From Molossus alvarezi (lineage: Eukaryota > Chordata > Mammalia > Chiroptera > Molossidae): 64,000 bases of DNA. The position numbers and the translations under genes were made by a program. This document shows positions 46,065-57,956 of the stretch, piece after piece. Within the stretch, counting starts at the first letter, position 1; every line of letters begins with the position of its first letter. The stretch lies in assembly GCA_037176705.1 (NCBI GenBank), contig JBAWUJ010000108.1, forward strand, positions 62,001-126,000, written 5' to 3'. The notes under the pieces are model-generated. The model ran no database searches, was not told the DNA's origin, and saw only the letters and a list, made by a program, of their open reading frames with translations.

Positions 46065-46537
46065 GTTGGCGGCCGCCTCCAGGCGCCCTAAGAGTCCAGC
46101 GCCTGGGCTGGCAGCCCCCCGGGCAGCCCCCCCGGCCGCCAGGCGGAGCGCGGACCGGCCCCTCTCAGCTCTCGGGGACCCAGGCGCGCGGTCCGTCCCG
46201 CCCAGCCTCGAACCAGGTCCTCACCGCGGAGCTCGGCAGGCCGCGCATGCGCAGTCCAGGGGCCCCAAGGTCTGCGCCCGGGGGGCCGGGGGTCCGCCCC
46301 ACGGGGCTGCGCTGCCCCACCGGGGGGGGGCGCGGGCGCCCGCGAGTTGCGGCGCCTTGCGCGGCGGCCTGCTGGTGTGCTGCTGGGGCGTGGGGGGATC
46401 CCCTCTGGGCCCCAGATTCCCTCGCTCGGCCCCCGGCGTGGGCTGGGGCGCGTGCGTGCGTGGGCTGCGTGGCCCTCGGCCCGAAGCGCGGCAGGTGCGC
46501 AGCTGGCTGGCTGTGGGGGGACCAAAAAGGAGCGGCC

Positions 46538-46658
46538 AAAGCCTACAGCACCCGGCATTCCCAGGCGGTCTCCCATCCAAGTCCTGACCGGGCCCGACCC
46601 TGCTTAGCTTCCCAGATCCCACGAGATCGGGCGCGTTCAGGGTGGTATGGCCGGAGAC
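46538..46658 (-). rRNA. RNA5S: 5S ribosomal RNA, copy 79
   Basis: Consensus gene. Upstream spacer class A, G9. Confidence 0.94.
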
Positions 46659-47131
46659 GTTGGCGGCCGCCTCCAGGCGCCCTAAGAGTCCAGCGCCTGG
46701 GCTGGCAGCCCCCCGGGCAGCCCCCCCGGCCGCCAGGCGGAGCGCGGACCGGCCCCTCTCAGCTCTCGGGGACCCAGGCGCGCGGTCCGTCCCGCCCAGC
46801 CTCGAACCAGGTCCTCACCGCGGAGCTCGGCAGGCCGCGCATGCGCAGTCCAGGGGCCCCAAGGTCTGCGCCCGGGGGGCCGGGGGTCCGCCCCACGGGG
46901 CTGCGCTGCCCCACCGGGGGGGGGCGCGGGCGCCCGCGAGTTGCGGCGCCTTGCGCGGCGGCCTGCTGGTGTGCTGCTGGGGCGTGGGGGGATCCCCTCT
47001 GGGCCCCAGATTCCCTCGCTCGGCCCCCGGCGTGGGCTGGGGCGCGTGCGTGCGTGGGCTGCGTGGCCCTCGGCCCGAAGCGCGGCAGGTGCGCAGCTGG
47101 CTGGCTGTGGGGGGACCAAAAAGGAGCGGCC

Positions 47132-47252
47132 AAAGCCTACAGCACCCGGCATTCCCAGGCGGTCTCCCATCCAAGTCCTGACCGGGCCCGACCCTGCTTA
47201 GCTTCCCAGATCCCACGAGATCGGGCGCGTTCAGGGTGGTATGGCCGGAGAC
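47132..47252 (-). rRNA. RNA5S: 5S ribosomal RNA, copy 80
   Basis: Consensus gene. Upstream spacer class B, G9. Confidence 0.94.
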
Positions 47253-47725
47253 GTTGGCGGCCGCCTCCAGGCGCCCTAAGAGTCCAGCGCCTGGGCTGGC
47301 AGCCCCCCGGGCAGCCCCCCCGGCCGCCAGGCGGAGCGCGGACCGGCCCCTCTCAGCTCTCGGGGACCCAGGCGCGCGGTCCGTCCCGCCCAGCCTCGAA
47401 CCAGGTCCTCACCGCGGAGCTCGGCAGGCCGCGCATGCGCAGTCCAGGGGCCCCAAGGTCTGCGCCCGGGGGGCCGGGGGTCCGCCCCACGGGGCTGCGC
47501 TGCCCCACCGGGGGGGGGCGCGGGCGCCCGCGAGTTGCGGCGCCTTGCGCGGCGGCCTGCTGGTGTGCTGCTGGGGCGTGGGGGGATCCCCTCTGGGCCC
47601 CAGAACCCCTCGCTCGGCCCCCGGCGTGGGCTGGGGCGCGTGCGTGCGTGGGCTGCGTGGCCCTCGGCCCGAAGCGCGGCAGGTGCGCAGCTGGCTGGCT
47701 GTGGGGGGACCAAAAAGGAGCGGCC

Positions 47726-47846
47726 AAAGCCTACAGCACCCGGCATTCCCAGGCGGTCTCCCATCCAAGTCCTGACCGGGCCCGACCCTGCTTAGCTTCC
47801 CAGATCCCACGAGATCGGGCGCGTTCAGGGTGGTATGGCCGGAGAC
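47726..47846 (-). rRNA. RNA5S: 5S ribosomal RNA, copy 81
   Basis: Consensus gene. Upstream spacer class C, G10, with a private G-to-A change at 48142. It is the last class C unit. Confidence 0.94.
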
Positions 47847-48320
47847 GTTGGCGGCCGCCTCCAGGCGCCCTAAGAGTCCAGCGCCGGGGCTGGCAGCCCC
47901 CCGGGCAGCCCCCCCGGCCGCCAGGCGGAGCGCGGACCGGCCCCTCTCAGCTCTCGGGGACTTGGGCGCGCGGTCCGCCCCGCCCAGCCTCGAACCAGGT
48001 CCTCACCGCGGAGCTCGGCAGGCCGCGCATGCGCAGTCCAGGGGCCCCAAGGTCTGCGCCCGGGGGGCCGGGGGTCCGCCCCACGGGGCTGCGCTGCCCC
48101 ACCGGGGGGGGGGCGCGGGCGCCCGCGAGTTGCGGCGCCTTACGCGGCGGCCTGCTGGTGTGCTGCTGGGGCGTGGGGGGATCCCCTCTGGGCCCCAGAT
48201 TCCCTCGCTCGGCCCCCGGCGTGGGCTGGGGCGCGTGCGTGCGTGGGCTGCGTGGCCTTCGGCCTGAAGCGCGGCAGGTGCGCAGCTGGCTGGCTGTGGG
48301 GGGACCAAAAAGGAGCGGCC

Positions 48321-48441
48321 AAAGCCTACAGCACCCGGCATTCCCAGGCGGTCTCCCATCCAAGTCCTGACCGGGCCCGACCCTGCTTAGCTTCCCAGAT
48401 CCCACGAGATCGGGCGCGTTCAGGGTGGTATGGCCGGAGAC
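48321..48441 (-). rRNA. RNA5S: 5S ribosomal RNA, copy 82
   Basis: Consensus gene. Upstream spacer class F, G10. Confidence 0.94.
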
Positions 48442-48915
48442 GTTGGCGGCCGCCTCCAGGCGCCCTAAGAGTCCAGCGCCTGGGCTGGCAGCCCCCCGGG
48501 CAGCCCCCCCGGCCGCCAGGCGGAGCGCGGACCGGCCCCTCTCAGCTCTCGGGGACCCAGGCGCGCGGTCCGTCCCGCCCAGCCTCGAACCAGGTCCTCA
48601 CCGCGGAGCTCGGCAGGCCGCGCATGCGCAGTCCAGGGGCCCCAAGGTCTGCGCCCGGGGGGCCGGGGGTCCGCCCCACGGGGCTGCGCTGCCCCACCGG
48701 GGGGGGGGCGCGGGCGCCCGCGAGTTGCGGCGCCTTGCGCGGCGGCCTGCTGGTGTGCTGCTGGGGCGTGGGGGGATCCCCTCTGGGCCCCAGATTCCCT
48801 CGCTCGGCCCCCGGCGTGGGCTGGGGCGCGTGCGTGCGTGGGCTGCGTGGCCTTCGGCCTGAAGCGCGGCAGGTGCGCAGCTGGCTGGCTGTGGGGGGAC
48901 CAAAAAGGAGCGGCC

Positions 48916-49036
48916 AAAGCCTACAGCACCCGGCATTCCCAGGCGGTCTCCCATCCAAGTCCTGACCGGGCCCGACCCTGCTTAGCTTCCCAGATCCCAC
49001 GAGATCGGGCGCGTTCAGGGTGGTATGGCCGGAGAC
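48916..49036 (-). rRNA. RNA5S: 5S ribosomal RNA, copy 83
   Basis: Consensus gene. Upstream spacer class A, G12; end of the mosaic domain. Confidence 0.94.
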
Positions 49037-49512
49037 GTTGGCGGCCGCCTCCAGGCGCCCTAAGAGTCCAGCGCCTGGGCTGGCAGCCCCCCGGGCAGCC
49101 CCCCCGGCCGCCAGGCGGAGCGCGGACCGGCCCCTCTCAGCTCTCGGGGACCCAGGCGCGCGGTCCGTCCCGCCCAGCCTCGAACCAGGTCCTCACCGCG
49201 GAGCTCGGCAGGCCGCGCATGCGCAGTCCAGGGGCCCCAAGGTCTGCGCCCGGGGGGCCGGGGGTCCGCCCCACGGGGCTGCGCTGCCCCACCGGGGGGG
49301 GGGGGCGCGGGCGCCCGCGAGTTGCGGCGCCTTGCGCGGCGGCCTGCTGGTGTGCTGCTGGGGCGTGGGGGGATCCCCTCTGGGCCCCAGATTCCCTCGC
49401 TCGGCCCCCGGCGTGGGCTGGGGCGCGTGCGTGCGTGGGCTGCGTGGCCCTCGGCCCGAAGCGCGGCAGGTGCGCAGCTGGCTGGCTGTGGGGGGACCAA
49501 AAAGGAGCGGCC

Positions 49513-49633
49513 AAAGCCTACAGCACCCGGCATTCCCAGGCGGTCTCCCATCCAAGTCCTGACCGGGCCCGACCCTGCTTAGCTTCCCAGATCCCACGAG
49601 ATCGGGCGCGTTCAGGGTGGTATGGCCGGAGAC
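49513..49633 (-). rRNA. RNA5S: 5S ribosomal RNA, copy 84
   Basis: Consensus gene. Upstream spacer class A, G9; start of the A/E domain. Confidence 0.94.
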
Positions 49634-50106
49634 GTTGGCGGCCGCCTCCAGGCGCCCTAAGAGTCCAGCGCCTGGGCTGGCAGCCCCCCGGGCAGCCCCC
49701 CCGGCCGCCAGGCGGAGCGCGGACCGGCCCCTCTCAGCTCTCGGGGACCCAGGCGCGCGGTCCGTCCCGCCCAGCCTCGAACCAGGTCCTCACCGCGGAG
49801 CTCGGCAGGCCGCGCATGCGCAGTCCAGGGGCCCCAAGGTCTGCGCCCGGGGGGCCGGGGGTCCGCCCCACGGGGCTGCGCTGCCCCACCGGGGGGGGGC
49901 GCGGGCGCCCGCGAGTTGCGGCGCCTTGCGCGGCGGCCTGCTGGTGTGCTGCTGGGGCGTGGGGGGATCCCCTCTGGGCCCCAGATTCCCTCGCTCGGCC
50001 CCCGGCGTGGGCTGGGGCGCGTGCGTGCGTGGGCTGCGTGGCCCTCGGCCCGAAGCGCGGCAGGTGCGCAGCTGGCTGGCTGTGGGGGGACCAAAAAGGA
50101 GCGGCC

Positions 50107-50227
50107 AAAGCCTACAGCACCCGGCATTCCCAGGCGGTCTCCCATCCAAGTCCTGACCGGGCCCGACCCTGCTTAGCTTCCCAGATCCCACGAGATCGGG
50201 CGCGTTCAGGGTGGTATGGCCGGAGAC
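50107..50227 (-). rRNA. RNA5S: 5S ribosomal RNA, copy 85
   Basis: Consensus gene. Upstream spacer half E, G9. Confidence 0.94.
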
Positions 50228-50700
50228 GTTGGCGGCCGCCTCCAGGCGCCCTAAGAGTCCAGCGCCTGGGCTGGCAGCCCCCCGGGCAGCCCCCCCGGCC
50301 GCCAGGCGGAGCGCGGACCGGCCCCTCTCAGCTCTCGGGGACCCAGGCGCGCGGTCCGTCCCGCCCAGCCTCGAACCAGGTCCTCACCGCGGAGCTCGGC
50401 AGGCCGCGCATGCGCAGTCCAGGGGCCCCAAGGTCTGCGCCCGGGGGGCCGGGGGTCCGCCCCACGGGGCTGCGCTGCCCCACCGGGGGGGGGCGCGGGC
50501 GCCCGCCAGTTGCGGCGCCTTGCGCGGCGGCCTGCTGGTGTGCTGCTGGGGCGTGGGGGGATCCCCTCTGGGCCCCAGATTCCCTCGCTCGGCCCCCGGC
50601 GTGGGCTGGGGCGCGTGCGTGCGTGGGCTGCGTGGCCCTCGGCCCGAAGCGCGGCAGGTGCGCAGCTGGCTGGCTGTGGGGGGACCAAAAAGGAGCGGCC

Positions 50701-50821
50701 AAAGCCTACAGCACCCGGCATTCCCAGGCGGTCTCCCATCCAAGTCCTGACCGGGCCCGACCCTGCTTAGCTTCCCAGATCCCACGAGATCGGGCGCGTT
50801 CAGGGTGGTATGGCCGGAGAC
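50701..50821 (-). rRNA. RNA5S: 5S ribosomal RNA, copy 86
   Basis: Consensus gene. Upstream spacer half E, G9, like its neighbour copy 85. Confidence 0.94.
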
Positions 50822-51294
50822 GTTGGCGGCCGCCTCCAGGCGCCCTAAGAGTCCAGCGCCTGGGCTGGCAGCCCCCCGGGCAGCCCCCCCGGCCGCCAGG
50901 CGGAGCGCGGACCGGCCCCTCTCAGCTCTCGGGGACCCAGGCGCGCGGTCCGTCCCGCCCAGCCTCGAACCAGGTCCTCACCGCGGAGCTCGGCAGGCCG
51001 CGCATGCGCAGTCCAGGGGCCCCAAGGTCTGCGCCCGGGGGGCCGGGGGTCCGCCCCACGGGGCTGCGCTGCCCCACCGGGGGGGGGCGCGGGCGCCCGC
51101 CAGTTGCGGCGCCTTGCGCGGCGGCCTGCTGGTGTGCTGCTGGGGCGTGGGGGGATCCCCTCTGGGCCCCAGATTCCCTCGCTCGGCCCCCGGCGTGGGC
51201 TGGGGCGCGTGCGTGCGTGGGCTGCGTGGCCCTCGGCCCGAAGCGCGGCAGGTGCGCAGCTGGCTGGCTGTGGGGGGACCAAAAAGGAGCGGCC

Positions 51295-51415
51295 AAAGCC
51301 TACAGCACCCGGCATTCCCAGGCGGTCTCCCATCCAAGTCCTGACCGGGCCCGACCCTGCTTAGCTTCCCAGATCCCACGAGATCGGGCGCGTTCAGGGT
51401 GGTATGGCCGGAGAC
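51295..51415 (-). rRNA. RNA5S: 5S ribosomal RNA, copy 87
   Basis: Consensus gene. Upstream spacer class A, G9. Confidence 0.94.
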
Positions 51416-51888
51416 GTTGGCGGCCGCCTCCAGGCGCCCTAAGAGTCCAGCGCCTGGGCTGGCAGCCCCCCGGGCAGCCCCCCCGGCCGCCAGGCGGAGC
51501 GCGGACCGGCCCCTCTCAGCTCTCGGGGACCCAGGCGCGCGGTCCGTCCCGCCCAGCCTCGAACCAGGTCCTCACCGCGGAGCTCGGCAGGCCGCGCATG
51601 CGCAGTCCAGGGGCCCCAAGGTCTGCGCCCGGGGGGCCGGGGGTCCGCCCCACGGGGCTGCGCTGCCCCACCGGGGGGGGGCGCGGGCGCCCGCGAGTTG
51701 CGGCGCCTTGCGCGGCGGCCTGCTGGTGTGCTGCTGGGGCGTGGGGGGATCCCCTCTGGGCCCCAGATTCCCTCGCTCGGCCCCCGGCGTGGGCTGGGGC
51801 GCGTGCGTGCGTGGGCTGCGTGGCCCTCGGCCCGAAGCGCGGCAGGTGCGCAGCTGGCTGGCTGTGGGGGGACCAAAAAGGAGCGGCC

Positions 51889-52009
51889 AAAGCCTACAGC
51901 ACCCGGCATTCCCAGGCGGTCTCCCATCCAAGTCCTGACCGGGCCCGACCCTGCTTAGCTTCCCAGATCCCACGAGATCGGGCGCGTTCAGGGTGGTATG
52001 GCCGGAGAC
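51889..52009 (-). rRNA. RNA5S: 5S ribosomal RNA, copy 88
   Basis: Consensus gene. Upstream spacer class E, G9, plus the C-type GCGCCGGGG mark near -40. Confidence 0.94.
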
Positions 52010-52482
52010 GTTGGCGGCCGCCTCCAGGCGCCCTAAGAGTCCAGCGCCGGGGCTGGCAGCCCCCCGGGCAGCCCCCCCGGCCGCCAGGCGGAGCGCGGAC
52101 CGGCCCCTCTCAGCTCTCGGGGACCCAGGCGCGCGGTCCGTCCCGCCCAGCCTCGAACCAGGTCCTCACCGCGGAGCTCGGCAGGCCGCGCATGCGCAGT
52201 CCAGGGGCCCCAAGGTCTGCGCCCGGGGGGCCGGGGGTCCGCCCCACGGGGCTGCGCTGCCCCACCGGGGGGGGGCGCGGGCGCCCGCCAGTTGCGGCGC
52301 CTTGCGCGGCGGCCTGCTGGTGTGCTGCTGGGGCGTGGGGGGATCCCCTCTGGGCCCCAGATTCCCTCGCTCGGCCCCCGGCGTGGGCTGGGGCGCGTGC
52401 GTGCGTGGGCTGCGTGGCCCTGGGCCTGAAGCGCGGCAGGTGCGCAGCTGGCTGGCTGTGGGGGGACCAAAAAGGAGCGGCC

Positions 52483-52603
52483 AAAGCCTACAGCACCCGG
52501 CATTCCCAGGCGGTCTCCCATCCAAGTCCTGACCGGGCCCGACCCTGCTTAGCTTCCCAGATCCCACGAGATCGGGCGCGTTCAGGGTGGTATGGCCGGA
52601 GAC
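52483..52603 (-). rRNA. RNA5S: 5S ribosomal RNA, copy 89
   Basis: Consensus gene. Upstream spacer class A, G9. Confidence 0.94.
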
Positions 52604-53076
52604 GTTGGCGGCCGCCTCCAGGCGCCCTAAGAGTCCAGCGCCTGGGCTGGCAGCCCCCCGGGCAGCCCCCCCGGCCGCCAGGCGGAGCGCGGACCGGCCC
52701 CTCTCAGCTCTCGGGGACCCAGGCGCGCGGTCCGTCCCGCCCAGCCTCGAACCAGGTCCTCACCGCGGAGCTCGGCAGGCCGCGCATGCGCAGTCCAGGG
52801 GCCCCAAGGTCTGCGCCCGGGGGGCCGGGGGTCCGCCCCACGGGGCTGCGCTGCCCCACCGGGGGGGGGCGCGGGCGCCCGCGAGTTGCGGCGCCTTGCG
52901 CGGCGGCCTGCTGGTGTGCTGCTGGGGCGTGGGGGGATCCCCTCTGGGCCCCAGATTCCCTCGCTCGGCCCCCGGCGTGGGCTGGGGCGCGTGCGTGCGT
53001 GGGCTGCGTGGCCCTCGGCCCGAAGCGCGGCAGGTGCGCAGCTGGCTGGCTGTGGGGGGACCAAAAAGGAGCGGCC

Positions 53077-53197
53077 AAAGCCTACAGCACCCGGCATTCC
53101 CAGGCGGTCTCCCATCCAAGTCCTGACCGGGCCCGACCCTGCTTAGCTTCCCAGATCCCACGAGATCGGGCGCGTTCAGGGTGGTATGGCCGGAGAC
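53077..53197 (-). rRNA. RNA5S: 5S ribosomal RNA, copy 90
   Basis: Consensus gene. Upstream spacer half E, G9. Confidence 0.94.
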
Positions 53198-53670
53198 GTT
53201 GGCGGCCGCCTCCAGGCGCCCTAAGAGTCCAGCGCCTGGGCTGGCAGCCCCCCGGGCAGCCCCCCCGGCCGCCAGGCGGAGCGCGGACCGGCCCCTCTCA
53301 GCTCTCGGGGACCCAGGCGCGCGGTCCGTCCCGCCCAGCCTCGAACCAGGTCCTCACCGCGGAGCTCGGCAGGCCGCGCATGCGCAGTCCAGGGGCCCCA
53401 AGGTCTGCGCCCGGGGGGCCGGGGGTCCGCCCCACGGGGCTGCGCTGCCCCACCGGGGGGGGGCGCGGGCGCCCGCCAGTTGCGGCGCCTTGCGCGGCGG
53501 CCTGCTGGTGTGCTGCTGGGGCGTGGGGGGATCCCCTCTGGGCCCCAGATTCCCTCGCTCGGCCCCCGGCGTGGGCTGGGGCGCGTGCGTGCGTGGGCTG
53601 CGTGGCCCTCGGCCCGAAGCGCGGCAGGTGCGCAGCTGGCTGGCTGTGGGGGGACCAAAAAGGAGCGGCC

Positions 53671-53791
53671 AAAGCCTACAGCACCCGGCATTCCCAGGCG
53701 GTCTCCCATCCAAGTCCTGACCGGGCCCGACCCTGCTTAGCTTCCCAGATCCCACGAGATCGGGCGCGTTCAGGGTGGTATGGCCGGAGAC
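53671..53791 (-). rRNA. RNA5S: 5S ribosomal RNA, copy 91
   Basis: Consensus gene. Upstream spacer class A, G11. Confidence 0.94.
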
Positions 53792-54266
53792 GTTGGCGGC
53801 CGCCTCCAGGCGCCCTAAGAGTCCAGCGCCTGGGCTGGCAGCCCCCCGGGCAGCCCCCCCGGCCGCCAGGCGGAGCGCGGACCGGCCCCTCTCAGCTCTC
53901 GGGGACCCAGGCGCGCGGTCCGTCCCGCCCAGCCTCGAACCAGGTCCTCACCGCGGAGCTCGGCAGGCCGCGCATGCGCAGTCCAGGGGCCCCAAGGTCT
54001 GCGCCCGGGGGGCCGGGGGTCCGCCCCACGGGGCTGCGCTGCCCCACCGGGGGGGGGGGCGCGGGCGCCCGCGAGTTGCGGCGCCTTGCGCGGCGGCCTG
54101 CTGGTGTGCTGCTGGGGCGTGGGGGGATCCCCTCTGGGCCCCAGATTCCCTCGCTCGGCCCCCGGCGTGGGCTGGGGCGCGTGCGTGCGTGGGCTGCGTG
54201 GCCCTCGGCCCGAAGCGCGGCAGGTGCGCAGCTGGCTGGCTGTGGGGGGACCAAAAAGGAGCGGCC

Positions 54267-54387
54267 AAAGCCTACAGCACCCGGCATTCCCAGGCGGTCT
54301 CCCATCCAAGTCCTGACCGGGCCCGACCCTGCTTAGCTTCCCAGATCCCACGAGATCGGGCGCGTTCAGGGTGGTATGGCCGGAGAC
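54267..54387 (-). rRNA. RNA5S: 5S ribosomal RNA, copy 92
   Basis: Consensus gene. Upstream spacer class A, with the nine-base G run interrupted by C at 54647. Confidence 0.94.
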
Positions 54388-54860
54388 GTTGGCGGCCGCC
54401 TCCAGGCGCCCTAAGAGTCCAGCGCCTGGGCTGGCAGCCCCCCGGGCAGCCCCCCCGGCCGCCAGGCGGAGCGCGGACCGGCCCCTCTCAGCTCTCGGGG
54501 ACCCAGGCGCGCGGTCCGTCCCGCCCAGCCTCGAACCAGGTCCTCACCGCGGAGCTCGGCAGGCCGCGCATGCGCAGTCCAGGGGCCCCAAGGTCTGCGC
54601 CCGGGGGGCCGGGGGTCCGCCCCACGGGGCTGCGCTGCCCCACCGGCGGGGGGCGCGGGCGCCCGCGAGTTGCGGCGCCTTGCGCGGCGGCCTGCTGGTG
54701 TGCTGCTGGGGCGTGGGGGGATCCCCTCTGGGCCCCAGATTCCCTCGCTCGGCCCCCGGCGTGGGCTGGGGCGCGTGCGTGCGTGGGCTGCGTGGCCCTC
54801 GGCCCGAAGCGCGGCAGGTGCGCAGCTGGCTGGCTGTGGGGGGACCAAAAAGGAGCGGCC

Positions 54861-54981
54861 AAAGCCTACAGCACCCGGCATTCCCAGGCGGTCTCCCATC
54901 CAAGTCCTGACCGGGCCCGACCCTGCTTAGCTTCCCAGATCCCACGAGATCGGGCGCGTTCAGGGTGGTATGGCCGGAGAC
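54861..54981 (-). rRNA. RNA5S: 5S ribosomal RNA, copy 93
   Basis: Consensus gene. Upstream spacer half F, G10: CCTTCGGCCCG, only one of the two substitutions of the F mark. Confidence 0.94.
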
Positions 54982-55455
54982 GTTGGCGGCCGCCTCCAGG
55001 CGCCCTAAGAGTCCAGCGCCTGGGCTGGCAGCCCCCCGGGCAGCCCCCCCGGCCGCCAGGCGGAGCGCGGACCGGCCCCTCTCAGCTCTCGGGGACCCAG
55101 GCGCGCGGTCCGTCCCGCCCAGCCTCGAACCAGGTCCTCACCGCGGAGCTCGGCAGGCCGCGCATGCGCAGTCCAGGGGCCCCAAGGTCTGCGCCCGGGG
55201 GGCCGGGGGTCCGCCCCACGGGGCTGCGCTGCCCCACCGGGGGGGGGGCGCGGGCGCCCGCGAGTTGCGGCGCCTTGCGCGGCGGCCTGCTGGTGTGCTG
55301 CTGGGGCGTGGGGGGATCCCCTCTGGGCCCCAGATTCCCTCGCTCGGCCCCCGGCGTGGGCTGGGGCGCGTGCGTGCGTGGGCTGCGTGGCCTTCGGCCC
55401 GAAGCGCGGCAGGTGCGCAGCTGGCTGGCTGTGGGGGGACCAAAAAGGAGCGGCC

Positions 55456-55576
55456 AAAGCCTACAGCACCCGGCATTCCCAGGCGGTCTCCCATCCAAGT
55501 CCTGACCGGGCCCGACCCTGCTTAGCTTCCCAGATCCCACGAGATCGGGCGCGTTCAGGGTGGTATGGCCGGAGAC
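55456..55576 (-). rRNA. RNA5S: 5S ribosomal RNA, copy 94
   Basis: Consensus gene. Upstream spacer class A, G12. Confidence 0.94.
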
Positions 55577-56052
55577 GTTGGCGGCCGCCTCCAGGCGCCC
55601 TAAGAGTCCAGCGCCTGGGCTGGCAGCCCCCCGGGCAGCCCCCCCGGCCGCCAGGCGGAGCGCGGACCGGCCCCTCTCAGCTCTCGGGGACCCAGGCGCG
55701 CGGTCCGTCCCGCCCAGCCTCGAACCAGGTCCTCACCGCGGAGCTCGGCAGGCCGCGCATGCGCAGTCCAGGGGCCCCAAGGTCTGCGCCCGGGGGGCCG
55801 GGGGTCCGCCCCACGGGGCTGCGCTGCCCCACCGGGGGGGGGGGGCGCGGGCGCCCGCGAGTTGCGGCGCCTTGCGCGGCGGCCTGCTGGTGTGCTGCTG
55901 GGGCGTGGGGGGATCCCCTCTGGGCCCCAGATTCCCTCGCTCGGCCCCCGGCGTGGGCTGGGGCGCGTGCGTGCGTGGGCTGCGTGGCCCTCGGCCCGAA
56001 GCGCGGCAGGTGCGCAGCTGGCTGGCTGTGGGGGGACCAAAAAGGAGCGGCC

Positions 56053-56173
56053 AAAGCCTACAGCACCCGGCATTCCCAGGCGGTCTCCCATCCAAGTCCT
56101 GACCGGGCCCGACCCTGCTTAGCTTCCCAGATCCCACGAGATCGGGCGCGTTCAGGGTGGTATGGCCGGAGAC
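56053..56173 (-). rRNA. RNA5S: 5S ribosomal RNA, copy 95
   Basis: Consensus gene. Upstream spacer class A, G9. Confidence 0.94.
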
Positions 56174-56646
56174 GTTGGCGGCCGCCTCCAGGCGCCCTAA
56201 GAGTCCAGCGCCTGGGCTGGCAGCCCCCCGGGCAGCCCCCCCGGCCGCCAGGCGGAGCGCGGACCGGCCCCTCTCAGCTCTCGGGGACCCAGGCGCGCGG
56301 TCCGTCCCGCCCAGCCTCGAACCAGGTCCTCACCGCGGAGCTCGGCAGGCCGCGCATGCGCAGTCCAGGGGCCCCAAGGTCTGCGCCCGGGGGGCCGGGG
56401 GTCCGCCCCACGGGGCTGCGCTGCCCCACCGGGGGGGGGCGCGGGCGCCCGCGAGTTGCGGCGCCTTGCGCGGCGGCCTGCTGGTGTGCTGCTGGGGCGT
56501 GGGGGGATCCCCTCTGGGCCCCAGATTCCCTCGCTCGGCCCCCGGCGTGGGCTGGGGCGCGTGCGTGCGTGGGCTGCGTGGCCCTCGGCCCGAAGCGCGG
56601 CAGGTGCGCAGCTGGCTGGCTGTGGGGGGACCAAAAAGGAGCGGCC

Positions 56647-56767
56647 AAAGCCTACAGCACCCGGCATTCCCAGGCGGTCTCCCATCCAAGTCCTGACCGG
56701 GCCCGACCCTGCTTAGCTTCCCAGATCCCACGAGATCGGGCGCGTTCAGGGTGGTATGGCCGGAGAC
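56647..56767 (-). rRNA. RNA5S: 5S ribosomal RNA, copy 96
   Basis: Consensus gene. Upstream spacer class A, G10; the last unit longer than 594 bp. Confidence 0.94.
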
Positions 56768-57241
56768 GTTGGCGGCCGCCTCCAGGCGCCCTAAGAGTCC
56801 AGCGCCTGGGCTGGCAGCCCCCCGGGCAGCCCCCCCGGCCGCCAGGCGGAGCGCGGACCGGCCCCTCTCAGCTCTCGGGGACCCAGGCGCGCGGTCCGTC
56901 CCGCCCAGCCTCGAACCAGGTCCTCACCGCGGAGCTCGGCAGGCCGCGCATGCGCAGTCCAGGGGCCCCAAGGTCTGCGCCCGGGGGGCCGGGGGTCCGC
57001 CCCACGGGGCTGCGCTGCCCCACCGGGGGGGGGGCGCGGGCGCCCGCGAGTTGCGGCGCCTTGCGCGGCGGCCTGCTGGTGTGCTGCTGGGGCGTGGGGG
57101 GATCCCCTCTGGGCCCCAGATTCCCTCGCTCGGCCCCCGGCGTGGGCTGGGGCGCGTGCGTGCGTGGGCTGCGTGGCCCTCGGCCCGAAGCGCGGCAGGT
57201 GCGCAGCTGGCTGGCTGTGGGGGGACCAAAAAGGAGCGGCC

Positions 57242-57362
57242 AAAGCCTACAGCACCCGGCATTCCCAGGCGGTCTCCCATCCAAGTCCTGACCGGGCCCG
57301 ACCCTGCTTAGCTTCCCAGATCCCACGAGATCGGGCGCGTTCAGGGTGGTATGGCCGGAGAC
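57242..57362 (-). rRNA. RNA5S: 5S ribosomal RNA, copy 97
   Basis: Consensus gene. Upstream spacer class A, G9. Confidence 0.94.
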
Positions 57363-57835
57363 GTTGGCGGCCGCCTCCAGGCGCCCTAAGAGTCCAGCGC
57401 CTGGGCTGGCAGCCCCCCGGGCAGCCCCCCCGGCCGCCAGGCGGAGCGCGGACCGGCCCCTCTCAGCTCTCGGGGACCCAGGCGCGCGGTCCGTCCCGCC
57501 CAGCCTCGAACCAGGTCCTCACCGCGGAGCTCGGCAGGCCGCGCATGCGCAGTCCAGGGGCCCCAAGGTCTGCGCCCGGGGGGCCGGGGGTCCGCCCCAC
57601 GGGGCTGCGCTGCCCCACCGGGGGGGGGCGCGGGCGCCCGCGAGTTGCGGCGCCTTGCGCGGCGGCCTGCTGGTGTGCTGCTGGGGCGTGGGGGGATCCC
57701 CTCTGGGCCCCAGATTCCCTCGCTCGGCCCCCGGCGTGGGCTGGGGCGCGTGCGTGCGTGGGCTGCGTGGCCCTCGGCCCGAAGCGCGGCAGGTGCGCAG
57801 CTGGCTGGCTGTGGGGGGACCAAAAAGGAGCGGCC

Positions 57836-57956
57836 AAAGCCTACAGCACCCGGCATTCCCAGGCGGTCTCCCATCCAAGTCCTGACCGGGCCCGACCCTG
57901 CTTAGCTTCCCAGATCCCACGAGATCGGGCGCGTTCAGGGTGGTATGGCCGGAGAC
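57836..57956 (-). rRNA. RNA5S: 5S ribosomal RNA, copy 98
   Basis: Consensus gene. Upstream spacer class E, G9, plus the C-type GCGCCGGGG mark. Copies 97-100 repeat the class order of 87-90. Confidence 0.94.
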
